From Gottfriedia acidiceleris (lineage in GTDB: Bacteria > Bacillota > Bacilli > Bacillales > Bacillaceae_G), in NCBI RefSeq assembly GCF_023115465.1, contig NZ_CP096034.1:1550001-1614000 (forward strand): a stretch of 64,000 nucleotides of DNA, given 5' to 3'. The position numbers and the translations under genes are program-made. Below are positions 1 through 9,202 of the stretch, piece after piece. The notes under the pieces are model-generated. The model was not told the origin of the DNA, made no database searches, and worked only from the letters and a program-made list of their open reading frames with translations. Every line of letters begins with the position of its first letter. The first letter of the stretch is position 1.

Positions 1-14
1 AAGGTGGTTTCTCA

Positions 15-158
15 ATGTTGAATTTTACCTGGGATGTCTTTTCTAAAACTGGAAATGTTGAGACATATTTATTGTTTAAGCAGCTTGAACAGGAACATGT
101 GGATCAGAAAAGTTACATTGATGAAGAAATAGCTGATATTGATTCCCTACATACTTAA
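15..158 (+). CDS. yqzL: YqzL family small protein
   Basis: A 47-residue protein begins MLNFTWDVFSKTGNVETYLL and ends in an acidic tail. The N-terminal pattern (FTW.VFS.TGN.ETYLLFK.LE) is that of the Bacillus YqzL family, which lies between era and recO. A ribosome site (AAGGTGG, 1-7) precedes the ATG. It sits 27 bases upstream of recO and is probably cotranscribed with it and with an era gene outside the window. Function is unknown. The gene is complete although it starts at the window edge. Confidence 0.85.
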   Translation: MLNFTWDVFSKTGNVETYLLFKQLEQEHVDQKSYIDEEIADIDSLHT

Positions 159-185
159 CCTTCATCCAATTGGATGGTGAGTTAA

Positions 186-971
186 TTGTTACAGCGTGTA
201 GAAGGAATTGTATTAAGGGCAAACGCTTATGGAGAATCAAATGTTATTATTACTCTCTTAACAAGAGAATTAGGTAAGATAGGAGTTGTGGCAAGAGGAG
301 CAAAGAAGACGAATAGTCGACTTGCTTCTGTTACACAACTCTTTACATATGGGTCGTTTTTAATTCAAAAAGGATCTGGTTTAGGTACTTTAAGTCAAGG
401 AGAACTGATTGATTCATTTCGTGAATTAAGAAGTGATTTAGTTGCAACTGCGTATGCTTCGATTGTTGTAGAACTTACTGATAAAGCGGTTGAAGAGAAA
501 AAAAATAATCCATATTTATTTGAATTGGTCCTTCAATTACTACAACACATGAATGAAGGCGCAGACGCTGAAGTTTTGACTTATTTATTTATGACGAAAA
601 TGATACCTGTATTAGGATATCACCCATTTTTTGATCAATGTGTGAATTGTAGATGTAGTGCAAATGAAAATATATTTGTAGCCTTTTCTGTTAAAGAAGG
701 TGGGTTTTTATGTCAGCGTTGTAAACATACTGATCCATATGCTTTTTCTGTTACTGAAAAGTCGGTTAAGTTAATGAGATTATTTTATCATTTTGATGTA
801 AATCGACTTGGAAAAATTGAGGTTAGTGAAGCAACAAAGAAAAACTTACAACAAATTTTGTTTTCTTACTATGATGAATATAGTGGAATCTATTTAAAGT
901 CACGAAAGTTTTTAGAGCAATTAAAAAATATGGAAAATTTTCTGAAAACTGATAAAAATTCAGAAACCTAA
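186..971 (+). CDS. recO: DNA repair protein RecO
   Basis: RecO mediates recombinational repair in the RecF pathway: it helps load RecA on SSB-coated single strands and anneals complementary strands. The 261-residue protein has the N-terminal OB-fold (about 1-80, starting [20 protein letters not shown]) and a helical C-terminal part with a four-cysteine zinc motif, C152-x2-C155 and C176-x2-C179. The start is TTG, placed 6 bases after a GGATGGTGA ribosome site; no ATG is available nearby. Length fits the family. It follows yqzL and ends in a terminator at 974-1008. Confidence 0.95.
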   Translation: MLQRVEGIVLRANAYGESNVIITLLTRELGKIGVVARGAKKTNSRLASVTQLFTYGSFLIQKGSGLGTLSQGELIDSFRELRSDLVATAYASIVVELTDKAVEEKKNNPYLFELVLQLLQHMNEGADAEVLTYLFMTKMIPVLGYHPFFDQCVNCRCSANENIFVAFSVKEGGFLCQRCKHTDPYAFSVTEKSVKLMRLFYHFDVNRLGKIEVSEATKKNLQQILFSYYDEYSGIYLKSRKFLEQLKNMENFLKTDKNSET

Positions 972-973
972 GG

Positions 974-1010
974 AAGGAAATAGGCTACCTATTTCCTTCT
1001 TTCTTTTTTA
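974..1010 (+). terminator. recO terminator
   Basis: An 11-bp perfect stem (AAGGAAATAGG, 974-984, with CCTATTTCCTT, 988-998) with a 3-base loop is followed by a C/T tract (CTTTCTTTTTT). It separates recO from ccpN. Confidence 0.85.
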
Positions 1011-1026
1011 AATTGTAAAAATAGTA

Positions 1027-1054
1027 TATAATATTTATTAGAGAGTATAACATA
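1027..1054 (+). promoter_or_regulatory. ccpN promoter -10 and candidate CcpN box
   Basis: A TATAAT hexamer lies at 1027-1032; the -35 region is only a T-run, so the promoter is weak by sequence. At 1044-1054 the minus strand reads TATGTTATACT, which fits the CcpN operator consensus TRTGHYATAYW as I recall it. It would lie just after the start point, in front of ccpN itself. Autoregulation is inferred. Confidence 0.4.
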
Positions 1055-1068
1055 TTGGATAGTTAGGG

Positions 1069-1707
1069 GTGAGGGAAATCGAACTGACAAAGCGACAAAC
1101 TCAAATACTTGAAATTGTAAAAAATAATGGACCAATTACAGGTGAACATATAGCTGATAAGCTAGCACTTACAAGAGCTACGCTTCGCCCGGATTTAGCT
1201 ATTCTTACAATGACTGGTTTTTTAGAGGCAAGACCACGAGTAGGATATTATTACACAGGTAGAACAAGCGGTGCACAAGTCATTGACAGAATTAAAAAAT
1301 TGACTGTAAAGGAATTTCAGGCGATTCCAGTTGTAGTAGATCGAAGTTCATCAGTGTATGATGCAATTGTTACAATGTTTCTTGAAGATGTAGGAACTTT
1401 ATTTGTTGTTGATCAAAATTCGATTTTAACCGGAGTACTTTCGAGAAAAGACTTACTCCGTGCAAGTATAGGAAATAAAGATTTGCATACATTACCCGTA
1501 GATATTATCATGACGAGGATGCCAAACATTACAATTTGCTATAAAGATGATACAATTTATAATGTAGCTAAGAGTTTAATTGAAAAACAAATTGATGCTG
1601 TCCCTGTTGTTCGTGAAAGTGAGCATGGACTTGAGGTAATTGGTCGATTTACAAAAACAAATTTTACTCGTGCGATTGTAGACTTAATGAACAATGATAT
1701 GTTTTAG
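1069..1707 (+). CDS. ccpN: Transcriptional repressor CcpN
   Basis: CcpN is a CcpA-independent repressor of gluconeogenic genes (gapB, pckA) and of the small RNA SR1 in Bacillus. The 212-residue protein has an N-terminal winged helix-turn-helix (about 5-60, [20 protein letters not shown]) and two CBS domains (about 75-135 and 140-205) that sense ligand. The GTG start (1069) is nearly fused to the only ribosome-site-like stretch (TTAGGGG, ending one base before it), so either the start or the initiation mode is unusual. It forms an operon with ppsR, 20 bases downstream, the usual Bacillus pairing. Confidence 0.92.
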   Translation: MREIELTKRQTQILEIVKNNGPITGEHIADKLALTRATLRPDLAILTMTGFLEARPRVGYYYTGRTSGAQVIDRIKKLTVKEFQAIPVVVDRSSSVYDAIVTMFLEDVGTLFVVDQNSILTGVLSRKDLLRASIGNKDLHTLPVDIIMTRMPNITICYKDDTIYNVAKSLIEKQIDAVPVVRESEHGLEVIGRFTKTNFTRAIVDLMNNDMF

Positions 1708-1727
1708 TAAAGTTAAGAGGTGAACAT

Positions 1728-2540
1728 ATGGGCAATTCAATCGTTTATGTTGTATCAGATTCTGTTGGTGAAACAGCAGAGCATGTCGTAAAGGCAGCTA
1801 TTAGTCAATTTCATGAAAAATTCGAGATTAGACGTGTACCATACGTTGAAGATAATGCAACATTAATTGAAATAGTTCAAGTAGCAAAAGAAAATAATGG
1901 TATTATCGTATTTACATTAGTAAAACCTGATATGAGAAAGAAATTATTAGAGGAATCGCAAAGTGCTGGTGTAATCGTATATGACTTAATCGGTCCATTA
2001 ATCGATAAAATTTCAACGATTCATAAACTTGAACCTAGAAATGAACCTGGTGTTGTCCGCAAACTAGATGAAGATTATTTCCAACGGATTGAGGCAATTG
2101 AATTTGCCGTTAAATATGATGATGGAAGAGACCCAAGAGGTATTGAAAAAGCTGATATAGTCTTAATCGGTGTATCTAGAACATCAAAGACTCCTTTATC
2201 ACAATATCTTGCTCATAAAGGATTTAAAGTTGCCAATGTGCCTTTAGTTCCAGAAGTTGATCCACCAGAACAACTACTTAATGTTCCAAAAGAAAAGTGC
2301 ATAGGACTAATGATTTCTCCAGAAAAGTTAAATCATATTCGAAAAGAAAGATTAATTTCATTAGGACTTCACGACGGAGCTAGTTATGCTAATATTTCAA
2401 GAATTGAAGAAGAACTAAAACACTTCAATAATGTTGTTAAACAAATTGGCTGTAAAGTTGTAGATGTTTCAAGTAAGGCAGTAGAAGAATCCGCTAATGT
2501 AATATTAAATTACTATTACCAAAATAGGCAGATTAGATAA
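1728..2540 (+). CDS. ppsR: Pyruvate, phosphate dikinase regulatory protein (DUF299)
   Basis: Bifunctional serine/threonine kinase and pyrophosphorylase of the PPSR/DUF299 family, B. subtilis YqfL. It reversibly phosphorylates pyruvate phosphate dikinase or PEP synthase and is reported to be needed for CcpN-mediated repression. The 270-residue protein shows the P-loop-like [11 protein letters not shown] around residues 148-158 and the N-terminal [12 protein letters not shown] motif. ATG follows an AGAGGTGAAC ribosome site. It lies in one operon with ccpN, consistent with their joint role. Confidence 0.93.
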   Translation: MGNSIVYVVSDSVGETAEHVVKAAISQFHEKFEIRRVPYVEDNATLIEIVQVAKENNGIIVFTLVKPDMRKKLLEESQSAGVIVYDLIGPLIDKISTIHKLEPRNEPGVVRKLDEDYFQRIEAIEFAVKYDDGRDPRGIEKADIVLIGVSRTSKTPLSQYLAHKGFKVANVPLVPEVDPPEQLLNVPKEKCIGLMISPEKLNHIRKERLISLGLHDGASYANISRIEEELKHFNNVVKQIGCKVVDVSSKAVEESANVILNYYYQNRQIR

Positions 2541-2582
2541 TTTTTTTGAAATTAAAAATGATGATCGATCTTTTTTAGACTG

Positions 2583-2617
2583 ACACATTAGAGGAATCTA
2601 ATGTGTTTTCATCTTTT
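2583..2617 (+). terminator. ppsR terminator
   Basis: A 9-bp perfect stem (ACACATTAG, 2583-2591, with CTAATGTGT, 2598-2606) is followed by TTT, CATC and a run of seven T. Confidence 0.85.
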
Positions 2618-2619
2618 TT

Positions 2620-3065
2620 TAATAAGAATTTAGCTAAATCAGCATCCTACGTAAAAGTTAACATTCTTTAGTACTTATTGCTAGATTTCCTAATTAAAAT
2701 AGATTATAATAAAAAATTGTATGAAATGAACTAATTAATAGGTTTAACTTTTTATACTTACGAATAAACTATGAATATGTGCTTCCTAGTTTATTGAAAG
2801 ATGGAAATAAAACTACATAAATCGATACAGGTTTTGAAGGAATTACAAAAGACGTGTAGAAATTAATCATAAGCGATAAATAAATGGGTTAATGAAAACC
2901 AGAACTAGCAGTTGGATGCAATGCTTATGAACTACTGTTTAGCACTTCTTTTTTGATAATTTAAAATTCATATATGATTTAATAAAATATATGGAAATAT
3001 TTTTGTCGAATCATGAAGGAATACAGTGAGTTTTATCGAATAAAATAGTATATGGAGCTGTCAGT
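2620..3065. other. Gene-free gap before dnaG
   Basis: About 450 AT-rich bases with no usable ORF. A yaiI/yqxD-type gene occupies this place in B. subtilis and is absent here. Between about 2770 and 2960 one plus-strand frame reads like protein interrupted by several stops (NYEYVLPSLLKDGNKTT, then IDTGFEGIT). This could be an eroded gene, but I cannot identify it. The dnaG promoter must lie here; I cannot place it with confidence. Confidence 0.4.
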
Positions 3066-4874
3066 ATGGGAAACAGAATTCCCGATGAACTTGTCGAGCA
3101 GGTTCGTCAGTCAGTTGACATAGTTGATGTAGTAAGTGAGTATGTTCCTCTGAAAAAACAAGGAAGAAATTATTTTGGACTTTGTCCTTTTCATGGAGAA
3201 AGCACACCATCTTTTTCTGTGTCTCCTGAAAAACAAATTTTTCATTGTTTTGGATGCGGTGCTGGAGGAAATGCGATTTCTTTCATTATGCAGCTTGAAG
3301 GACTTAACTTTCAAGAATCTGTCCATCAGCTTGCAAAAAAGACAAATATCACTTTACCTTCAGATACAGTTGACACAGTCAAGAATCCACAAGCTACTGA
3401 GCAAGGCATTATGCTTGAAGCTCATGAGTTTGTCAAAAAGTACTATCATCATCTATTAGTTAACACAACAGAAGGTAAACAAGCATTAGAATACCTACTT
3501 AACAGAGGAATTTCTAGAGAGGAAATAAAGCATTTTGAGCTTGGGGTTGCTTTAGATTCTTGGGATGCTGTTACTAAGGTGTTAGAAAAACGTGGCTATC
3601 CTATGCCAATCATGGAGAAAGCTGGTCTAGTTGTTCGAAGTGAACGTGATGGTAATTACTATGATCGATTTAGAAATCGATTAATTTTTCCAATTCATAA
3701 CCATCAAGGAAAAATTGTTGCATTCAGTGGAAGAATAATGGGTGAAGGTTCACCAAAATATTTAAATAGTCCTGAATCTTCAATTTTCCATAAAGGAAAA
3801 TTATTATATCAATTTTACCAAGCAAAGAATGTCATGCGAAAGCAAAATCGGGCAATCTTGATGGAAGGTTTTGCAGATGTCATTTCTGCGTTTAGAGCTG
3901 GTGTCCATGATGCAGTTGCAACCATGGGAACTTCATTAACAGAGGATCAAGCGAAAGTCTTGAAAACAACTGTTGACCAAATTATTCTATGCTATGATTC
4001 AGATCAGGCTGGTATTAATGCAACTGAGAAAGCAGCTAAAGTTCTTCAAAAAGAAGGATTTACAATTAAAGTTGCACAAATGCCTGATGGCTTAGATCCT
4101 GATGAATATATAAGAAAATTTGGTCCAGAAAAATTTAATACCTCTATTATTGAAGCTAGTGTATCATTAATGAGTTTTAAAATGCAATATCATCGAAAAG
4201 GAAAAAATCTTTTAGATGAAACTGTTAAATTTCAGTATATAAAAGAAATGCTACAAGAAATTGCTAAACTAAGTCAACTGATCGAACAAGATTATTACTT
4301 AAATCAACTCTCAAAAGAGTTTTCTATCTCGATTGAAGTACTTAAGAAGGAATTTGGACAATATAGTAATCAGGCAAATCGTATATCTAATGTAACAGAA
4401 GTAAAAACTGATATCAAACGCGATATTACTACTAAGACACTTCTTCCTGCACATGTTAGAGCGGAACAATTACTTTTAGCTCATATGTTAAATAGCAGTG
4501 AGGTGGCTGAAAAAGTAAGACAGCAATATCAGGGTCTATTCTACAATAATGATTATTCCGAGATTATAATCCATCTTTATGCTTATTATGAAGAGGGCAA
4601 TGAGTCTAATATTAGTAAATTTATGAATTACCTTCCTTCAAAAAGGTTACTTGAAGTAGTTTCAAAAATTGTCAATTTACAGATAGCACCTGAACTAACA
4701 GAGCGAGAGTTAAAGGATTATTTAGATGCATTAAACAACTATGATAAACAACAACGTATACGTGAAAAAGAAATAGATCTGAAAAAAGCCGAACGTGAAG
4801 GAGATTTTGTAAAAGCTGCAACGATTCTCCAACAAATCACACAGCTAAGATCTAGTATGAAATATGTTAAATGA
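3066..4874 (+). CDS. dnaG: DNA primase DnaG
   Basis: Synthesises RNA primers at the replication fork, working with the DnaB/DnaC helicase. The 602-residue protein has the CHC2 zinc-binding domain (C40, H43, C61, C64), a primase catalytic core with a TOPRIM fold (about 260-345, including [15 protein letters not shown] and YDSDQAG), and a helical C-terminal helicase-binding domain. ATG follows GGAG (3054-3057). The stop overlaps an in-frame upstream extension of rpoD, and the two genes form the conserved dnaG-rpoD operon. Confidence 0.97.
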   Translation: MGNRIPDELVEQVRQSVDIVDVVSEYVPLKKQGRNYFGLCPFHGESTPSFSVSPEKQIFHCFGCGAGGNAISFIMQLEGLNFQESVHQLAKKTNITLPSDTVDTVKNPQATEQGIMLEAHEFVKKYYHHLLVNTTEGKQALEYLLNRGISREEIKHFELGVALDSWDAVTKVLEKRGYPMPIMEKAGLVVRSERDGNYYDRFRNRLIFPIHNHQGKIVAFSGRIMGEGSPKYLNSPESSIFHKGKLLYQFYQAKNVMRKQNRAILMEGFADVISAFRAGVHDAVATMGTSLTEDQAKVLKTTVDQIILCYDSDQAGINATEKAAKVLQKEGFTIKVAQMPDGLDPDEYIRKFGPEKFNTSIIEASVSLMSFKMQYHRKGKNLLDETVKFQYIKEMLQEIAKLSQLIEQDYYLNQLSKEFSISIEVLKKEFGQYSNQANRISNVTEVKTDIKRDITTKTLLPAHVRAEQLLLAHMLNSSEVAEKVRQQYQGLFYNNDYSEIIIHLYAYYEEGNESNISKFMNYLPSKRLLEVVSKIVNLQIAPELTERELKDYLDALNNYDKQQRIREKEIDLKKAEREGDFVKAATILQQITQLRSSMKYVK

Positions 4875-4903
4875 TTCGCGAACTTTTCGAAGGAGGGGAA
4901 CAG

Positions 4904-6022
4904 ATGGCTGATAAATCGGCTCGTTCTAAAGATACGGAAACAGAAGTAACACTTGATCAAGTAAAAGCATTATTAATTGAAAATAGTAAAAAACGTGGTG
5001 TAATTACATATGAAGAAATTGCAGATCGTTTAAACGGATTTGAAATTGATTCAGATCAACTTGAAGAATTTTATGAGCAACTAGGTGAACAAGGTATTGA
5101 CATTGTTGGTGACGCTGATGATGAACCTAGAGGAACTCAATTAGAGAAGGAAGAAGAATTTGACTTAAATGATTTAAGTGTTCCTCCTGGAGTAAAAATT
5201 AATGATCCAGTACGTATGTACCTAAAAGAAATTGGCCGAGTTGATTTACTTTCTGGACAAGATGAAATCAATTTAGCGAAACGTATTGAAGAAGGCGATG
5301 AAGAAGCGAAACGACGCCTAGCAGAAGCGAACTTACGATTAGTAGTAAGTATTGCAAAACGTTATGTAGGACGCGGTATGCTGTTCTTAGACCTTATTCA
5401 AGAAGGTAATATGGGATTAATCAAAGCCGTTGAAAAGTTTGATTATCGTAAAGGTTATAAATTTAGTACATATGCGACTTGGTGGATTCGTCAAGCAATT
5501 ACTCGTGCAATTGCAGACCAAGCAAGAACAATCCGTATTCCAGTTCATATGGTGGAAACAATTAACAAATTAATTCGTGTTCAACGTCAATTGCTTCAAG
5601 ATCTAGGTCGCGAGCCATCTCCTGAAGAAATTGGTGAAGAAATGGATTTACCACCAGAAAAAGTTAGAGAAATCCTTAAAATTGCTCAAGAGCCAGTTTC
5701 ATTAGAAACACCAATTGGTGAAGAAGATGATTCACACTTAGGTGATTTCATTGAAGATTCTGAAGCAACTTCACCAGCTGAGCATGCAGCTTATGAAATG
5801 CTAAAAGAGCAATTAGAAGATGTTCTTGACACATTAACAGATCGTGAAGAAAATGTTTTACGTTTACGATTTGGTTTAGATGATGGACGTACTCGTACTT
5901 TAGAAGAAGTTGGTAAAGTATTTGGAGTTACACGTGAGCGTATTCGTCAAATTGAAGCAAAAGCTCTACGTAAATTACGTCATCCAAGCCGCAGCAAACG
6001 TCTAAAAGATTTCTTAGAATAG
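4904..6022 (+). CDS. rpoD: RNA polymerase sigma factor RpoD (sigma-A)
   Basis: Primary housekeeping sigma factor. The 372-residue protein has region 1.1-like and 1.2 segments, region 2 ([20 protein letters not shown] and [11 protein letters not shown], about 160-205), region 3, and region 4 with the -35-binding helix-turn-helix near the C terminus ([20 protein letters not shown]). I chose ATG 4904 because AAGGAGGGG (4890-4898) lies just upstream and the length matches sigma-A; an 11-residue longer reading from 4871 overlaps the dnaG stop and lacks its own ribosome site. A terminator follows. Confidence 0.97.
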   Translation: MADKSARSKDTETEVTLDQVKALLIENSKKRGVITYEEIADRLNGFEIDSDQLEEFYEQLGEQGIDIVGDADDEPRGTQLEKEEEFDLNDLSVPPGVKINDPVRMYLKEIGRVDLLSGQDEINLAKRIEEGDEEAKRRLAEANLRLVVSIAKRYVGRGMLFLDLIQEGNMGLIKAVEKFDYRKGYKFSTYATWWIRQAITRAIADQARTIRIPVHMVETINKLIRVQRQLLQDLGREPSPEEIGEEMDLPPEKVREILKIAQEPVSLETPIGEEDDSHLGDFIEDSEATSPAEHAAYEMLKEQLEDVLDTLTDREENVLRLRFGLDDGRTRTLEEVGKVFGVTRERIRQIEAKALRKLRHPSRSKRLKDFLE

Positions 6023-6035
6023 GATGTTTAAAAGA

Positions 6036-6066
6036 GTTTATCCTTTATTGGGTAAACTTTTTTTTA
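6036..6066 (+). terminator. rpoD terminator
   Basis: An 8-bp stem (GTTTATCC, 6036-6043, with GGGTAAAC, 6050-6057, one G-U pair) is followed by nine T. Confidence 0.88.
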
Positions 6067-6804
6067 TCTAAAAAAATGAAAACGTTTTAATTAGTAAAAA
6101 TGTCACAATAAAAATTTTGTCAAAATATATCGAATGTCGGTACTAAATATATTATTGTAGTGCTATGCTACATACTATGTTATGCTAAAACGGTTGATCT
6201 TTTAATAATTTATTCTAAAGATGAATCAAAGGATAATATAAGCAAAAATGGTTATTATAAATTATGGAGACGCTAGTAGTAATTCCATCATTTTAAACAA
6301 TTGAATACCTATTTACTTTATTTTACAGAATTGTCTTTAAATTTGCAAATACTCATTTTCCCTACTTTTTTAATAATTTTTATAATTAGTTCAATACTAC
6401 TAAATATATAATAAATGGTTAAAAGACATATTACCTATATCGTAATAGCAATTATTTATTGGAGTTTTATAATAGAATGGGTTGAATCTTCTGCTTAAGC
6501 ATTTTTGTGAAAATGATTAAATTAAAAAAATTAAAGTTTAATGGGTACGATGGTTTTAAATGGTTTCTTAAAAAAACTTACTTATTTCATTTATAAAGAG
6601 GTGAGTTTATACAAATATAATTTGCAATTATGCTATATAGAATTTATTTCTTTATAGTAGGAAGGTTTATATAATTTTGAAATCGTTTAACAATTTTTAA
6701 ATTTATCCAATATAATACTTTTTTTATTGTTTTTAATCGTATACAATAATAATGTTATAGTCATTAATTTTATTTTTTTAAGGGGTTACATAAGGGGGAT
6801 CATA
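6067..6804. other. Long AT-rich gap between rpoD and cccA
   Basis: About 740 bases without a supportable gene. Two catabolite-responsive-like sequences are present: TGAAAACGTTTTAA (6077-6090, one mismatch to the cre consensus) and the looser TGAAATCGTTTAACA (6678-6692), 113 bases before cccA. B. subtilis cccA is under CcpA control, so the nearer site is at least plausible. Otherwise I see only AT-rich low-complexity sequence. Confidence 0.4.
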
Positions 6805-7161
6805 ATGAAACGAAATCCATTAATTCCTTTTGCTCTAATTGCAGCACTAGGAATCGCAGTCATGCTAATTATTTCATTAAAAGGAGCAAAACAGGCTGAT
6901 GAAATTGCTAACGGTGATAAAAAACCGGCGCAAACAGCATCAACTAAGCCAGATGAAATATATGCTCAAACATGTGTTAGCTGTCATGGTGATCAATTAC
7001 AAGGGGTTGTAGGACCAAACTTAACTAAAGTAGGTTCAAGATACTCAGAAGATCAAATCAAAAACATTCTTAAAAACGGTAAAGAAGGCGGAATGCCAGC
7101 TGGTTTATTACAAGGACCACAATTGGATGCTGTTGCTAAATGGTTATCTGAGAAAAAATAA
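6805..7161 (+). CDS. cccA: Membrane-anchored cytochrome c550
   Basis: Small electron carrier of the respiratory chain, facing the outside of the cell membrane. The 118-residue protein has an N-terminal membrane anchor (about 6-26), a flexible charged and Ala/Thr linker (27-50), and a class I cytochrome c fold with the haem motif C57-V-S-C60-H61 and the distal ligand candidate M97 (GGMPAG). The start at 6805 is chosen by TAAGGGGG (6791-6798); the reading frame extends upstream without a ribosome site. It matches B. subtilis CccA, which also follows the sigma-A gene. Confidence 0.92.
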   Translation: MKRNPLIPFALIAALGIAVMLIISLKGAKQADEIANGDKKPAQTASTKPDEIYAQTCVSCHGDQLQGVVGPNLTKVGSRYSEDQIKNILKNGKEGGMPAGLLQGPQLDAVAKWLSEKK

Positions 7162-7172
7162 GCAAGCAGATA

Positions 7173-7202
7173 AAATGACCTCTTCATTAGAAGGGGTCAT
7201 TT
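7173..7202 (+). terminator. cccA terminator
   Basis: A 13-bp stem (AAATGACC T CTTC, 7173-7185, with GAAG G GGTCATTT, 7190-7202; one T-G pair) with loop ATTA. The T tract behind it is weak. Confidence 0.7.
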
Positions 7203-7222
7203 CACTATTTATTCGAAGTATA

Positions 7223-7254
7223 AAAATACCTCTTCGTTACGAAGAGGTTATTTT
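7223..7254 (+). terminator. Second hairpin after cccA
   Basis: CCTCTTCG (7229-7236) pairs with CGAAGAGG (7240-7247) around a TTA loop, with A/T-rich flanks that extend the stem. It shares the ACCTCTTC core with the hairpin 20 bases upstream, so cccA is followed by two related stem-loops. Confidence 0.6.
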
Positions 7255-7260
7255 GGTTTC

Positions 7261-7289
7261 TTGACTACTATAGTGTAAAATGATGTTAT
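7261..7289 (+). promoter_or_regulatory. Promoter for trmK-nif3
   Basis: TTGACT (7261-7266), a 17-base spacer and TGTTAT (7284-7289) preceded by an extended TGA. It is a sigma-A-type promoter about 28 bases before the trmK ATG. Confidence 0.6.
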
Positions 7290-7317
7290 GAAAATAAAAT
7301 GAAATGGTGATTTTGTT

Positions 7318-8025
7318 ATGAATGAAGTAAATTTATCGAAGCGTTTAAAAAGAGTATTTGATTACATACCAGAGGGCACGAAATTAGCTGATATTGGATC
7401 AGATCATGCTTATTTACCTTGTTATGCAGTTTTAAATAAAAGATGTACCTCAGCAATTGTAGGAGAAATTACTGAAGGTCCATATAATTCAGCACGATCT
7501 ACGATTCGTCAAAGTGGGTTAGAAGGAATTGTAGAAGCGAGAATGGGAGATGGGCTAGAGGTTTTAGTACCAAATGAAGTAGATGTTATAACAATAGCTG
7601 GAATGGGTGGTTCTTTAATTTCTAGTATATTAGAAAAAGGTAAAGAAAAACTTCAAGGTGTTGAAACATTAGTGTTGCAACCAAATATTGGTGCAAATCA
7701 TATTAGAAATTGGCTTGATCAAGAAGGATATTCCCTTGTGGAAGAAGATATATTAGAAGAGGATGGAAAAATTTATGAAATTCTAGTAGCTTCTCAATCA
7801 AATCCAAATAGTGCATATAGTGAAAAGAAAGAAATGGAGCTATTTATAGGTCCTTACTTATTAAAAAACAAAAATGATGCATTTAAGAAGAAATGGGAGC
7901 ATGAAAAAAAGAATTATGAAAGAATTTTAACTCAACTTGAATCCGCAAAACAAACAGAGGAATCAGTTCAGAAAATTAAAGAAGTTGAACAGAAACTTGA
8001 GTGGATAAAAGAGGTGCTTTCATGA
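7318..8025 (+). CDS. trmK: tRNA (adenine(22)-N(1))-methyltransferase TrmK
   Basis: SAM-dependent methyltransferase that makes m1A22 in tRNA (YqfN in B. subtilis). The 235-residue protein has the SAM-binding motif LADIGSDHAYLP near residues 22-33, the AGMGGSLISSIL segment typical of TrmK (about 98-109), and a C-terminal coiled coil (about 180-235). ATG follows GGTGA. Its stop overlaps the start of nif3 (ATGA), so translation is coupled. Confidence 0.93.
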   Translation: MNEVNLSKRLKRVFDYIPEGTKLADIGSDHAYLPCYAVLNKRCTSAIVGEITEGPYNSARSTIRQSGLEGIVEARMGDGLEVLVPNEVDVITIAGMGGSLISSILEKGKEKLQGVETLVLQPNIGANHIRNWLDQEGYSLVEEDILEEDGKIYEILVASQSNPNSAYSEKKEMELFIGPYLLKNKNDAFKKKWEHEKKNYERILTQLESAKQTEESVQKIKEVEQKLEWIKEVLS

Positions 8026-9140
8026 AATCGATAAATGGTTTTCAAGTAGTACAGCAATTTGAAGAACTATTCCCTAAGCATTTAGCTGAGGAAGGTGACC
8101 CAAATGGTCTTCAAATAGGTACATTATCAAAACAAGTGACAAAGGTATTAATTGCATTAGATGTCACAAAAGAGGTAGTAGAAGAGGCTATTTCAATTGG
8201 TGCTAATCTTATTATTGCTCACCATCCTATTATTTATCGTCCTTTAAAAAAGATTGATACAGACAGTGAACCGGGTAAAATTGTCGAACTTTGTATTAAA
8301 CATGATCTAGCTGTTTTTGCAGCACATACAAATGTTGATATTGCAGAAAACGGTGTGAGTGATTTTTTAGCCGAAGCTTTACAATTAGAAAATACGAGTG
8401 TTCTTGCCCCAACTTATGTAGAAAAATTAATTAAGTTAGTTGTATATGTACCGAAAACACATGCTGAAATTGTATTAAATGCAATTTGTGATGCTGGAGC
8501 AGGTCATATTGGTCAGTACAGCCATTGTAGCTTTAGTTCGGATGGAACAGGGACATTTATGCCGTTAGAGGGGACAACACCGTTTATTGGGGAACAGGGT
8601 CAATTAGAAAAAGTTGATGAGGTGAAGCTTGAAACAGTTGTTCCACAATTAAAATTAAAACAAGTGCTTAAAGTGATGCAAAAAGCTCATCCGTATGAAG
8701 AAGTAGCATATGATACATACACACTAGAAAATGAAGGCAAAACATTCGGGATTGGGAGAATCGGAAGCCTCGAAGAAGAGATATCATTAGAAGAATTTGC
8801 GCATTATGTGAAAGAGAAATTAGATTTACAAGGTGTAAGAGTGGTAGGGAACTTAAAAGATCGAGTAAAAAAAGTTGCAATTGTAGGTGGAGATGGAAAT
8901 AAGTTTGCTTATCATGCAAAAAGAAATGGCGCAGATGTTTATTTAAGTGGTGATATATATTACCACGTGGCACAGGATTGGAAAATGCTTAATTTAAATA
9001 TAGTTGATGCCGGTCACAATATTGAAAAAGTAATGAAATTAGGTGTTAAACGTCTTTTAGATACTAAATTAAAAGAAAAAAACATAGCTTGTGAAATTAT
9101 CGCTTCAACGATCCACACTGATCCATTTACATTTATTTAA
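8022..9140 (+). CDS. Nif3-like dinuclear metal centre protein
   Basis: Member of the Nif3/GTP cyclohydrolase 1 type 2 family (YqfO in B. subtilis), a toroidal metal-binding protein of uncertain cellular role. The 372-residue protein carries the metal-site motifs IIAHHPIIYRP (about 65-75), FAAHTNVD (about 102-109) and, near the C terminus, DAGHNIEK. A PII-like insert lies in the middle (about 130-240), as in the Bacillus members. ATG 8022 follows AAGAGGTG and overlaps the trmK stop; an upstream in-frame reading lies inside trmK and is rejected. Confidence 0.9.
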   Translation: MKSINGFQVVQQFEELFPKHLAEEGDPNGLQIGTLSKQVTKVLIALDVTKEVVEEAISIGANLIIAHHPIIYRPLKKIDTDSEPGKIVELCIKHDLAVFAAHTNVDIAENGVSDFLAEALQLENTSVLAPTYVEKLIKLVVYVPKTHAEIVLNAICDAGAGHIGQYSHCSFSSDGTGTFMPLEGTTPFIGEQGQLEKVDEVKLETVVPQLKLKQVLKVMQKAHPYEEVAYDTYTLENEGKTFGIGRIGSLEEEISLEEFAHYVKEKLDLQGVRVVGNLKDRVKKVAIVGGDGNKFAYHAKRNGADVYLSGDIYYHVAQDWKMLNLNIVDAGHNIEKVMKLGVKRLLDTKLKEKNIACEIIASTIHTDPFTFI

Positions 9141-9160
9141 AATTTTTTTTTTCGAATTAA

Positions 9161-9201
9161 CAAATAGGACTTCTGGGTTAAAAATCCAGAAGTCCTATTT
9201 G
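9161..9201. terminator. Convergent terminator nif3/ispH
   Basis: A 16-bp perfect inverted repeat (CAAATAGGACTTCTGG, 9161-9176, with its complement at 9186-9201) between two genes that run towards each other; it probably serves both strands. Confidence 0.85.
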
Positions 9202-9202
9202 T

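Noticed and set aside
8668-8973. Long antisense frames within nif3 and other genes
   Set aside because: They mirror strongly coding genes on the opposite strand and have no ribosome sites of their own.
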